Source of the DNA: JACXTP01 sp963827905
GTDB taxonomy: Archaea > Thermoplasmatota > Thermoplasmata > Methanomassiliicoccales > UBA472
NCBI GenBank assembly: GCA_963827905.1
Contig: CAWHCB010000003.1
Location: 23,412-87,411, forward strand
Direction: 5' to 3'
Length of the DNA: 64,000 nt
Shown: in pieces, positions 63,967 to 64,000 of the stretch
Layout: every line of letters starts with the position of its first letter
Position numbering within the stretch: the first letter of the stretch is position 1
The notes under the pieces: generated by a model
Told to the model about the DNA's origin: nothing
Seen by the model: only the letters and a program-made list of their open reading frames with translations
Database searches by the model: none
Made by a program: the position numbers and the translations under genes

Positions 63967-64000
63967 AGCTCTCGCCTGAGGATAACCGTTCAGATTAGTA

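Noticed and set aside
1..64000. CRISPR array, insertion sequence, prophage or rRNA
   Set aside because: No regular repeats, transposase, integrase or rRNA-like sequence was seen on either strand.

Overview
The window is a 64-kb piece of an archaeal genome. Archaeal markers include aIF5A, Nop5, fibrillarin, Kae1, ribosomal proteins S15 and L15e, a B-family DNA polymerase with a C-terminal PIP box, an LSm protein, TATA-box promoters and several leaderless genes. GC-rich third codon positions, SMC-ScpA-ScpB, an ArsR/V4R (MsvR-like) regulator and a CbiS-type corrinoid-salvage enzyme together suggest a euryarchaeote, perhaps of the Thermoplasmatota/Methanomassiliicoccales side. That placement is inference; there is no rRNA here to test it.

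Layout. 1-4.2 kb: surface-sugar genes (DegT aminotransferase, Gfo/Idh dehydrogenase, GT4 glycosyltransferase, flippase). 4.3-10 kb: smc-scpA-scpB behind a promoter with a perfect inverted repeat, a small unknown gene and LSm. 10-17 kb: sugar-nucleotide transferase, an ABC importer (fused permease plus two different ATPases), a PhoU-like protein and a phosphohexomutase. 17-22 kb (minus strand): M32 carboxypeptidase, aIF5A, Nop5, and a class II aldolase/MtnA pair for thioribose or deoxyribose salvage. 22-28 kb: MsvR-like regulator, a decayed secreted protein, iron-sulfur flavoprotein, TerB-like and poorly known genes, a 43-codon leaderless gene and tRNA-Val. 28-34 kb: glutaredoxin, Kae1, DHH nuclease with S15, NUDIX with fibrillarin, and small unknown genes. 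34-42 kb: a rifampin-phosphotransferase-like dikinase with a CrtC-like partner, IMPase-NAD kinase-JAMM, and a GlmU-like/GlmM pair. 42-48.5 kb: a small basic protein behind a palindrome, then a polyphosphate operon. 48.7-64 kb: tRNA-Leu, lipocalin, a lipid-linked sugar cluster, CbiS, flavodoxin, MFS, DUF1634/TauE, a ThiI-like protein with a degenerate PP-loop, L15e, PolB and YchF.

The most interesting system is the overlapping minus-strand operon at 42.5-48.5 kb. It encodes polyphosphate kinase (Ppk1), a three-part protein (CHAD polyphosphate-binding domain, calcineurin-like phosphoesterase, Ppx-type HD domain) and a Ppx/GppA phosphatase. Synthesis, binding and hydrolysis of polyphosphate thus seem coupled in one transcript, and the central fusion is unusual.

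Many conserved genes are interrupted by single-base frameshifts, and most need one base removed to restore the frame. I treat these as probable sequence errors and annotate the restored full-length gene. The only gene I call decayed is 22715-23684.
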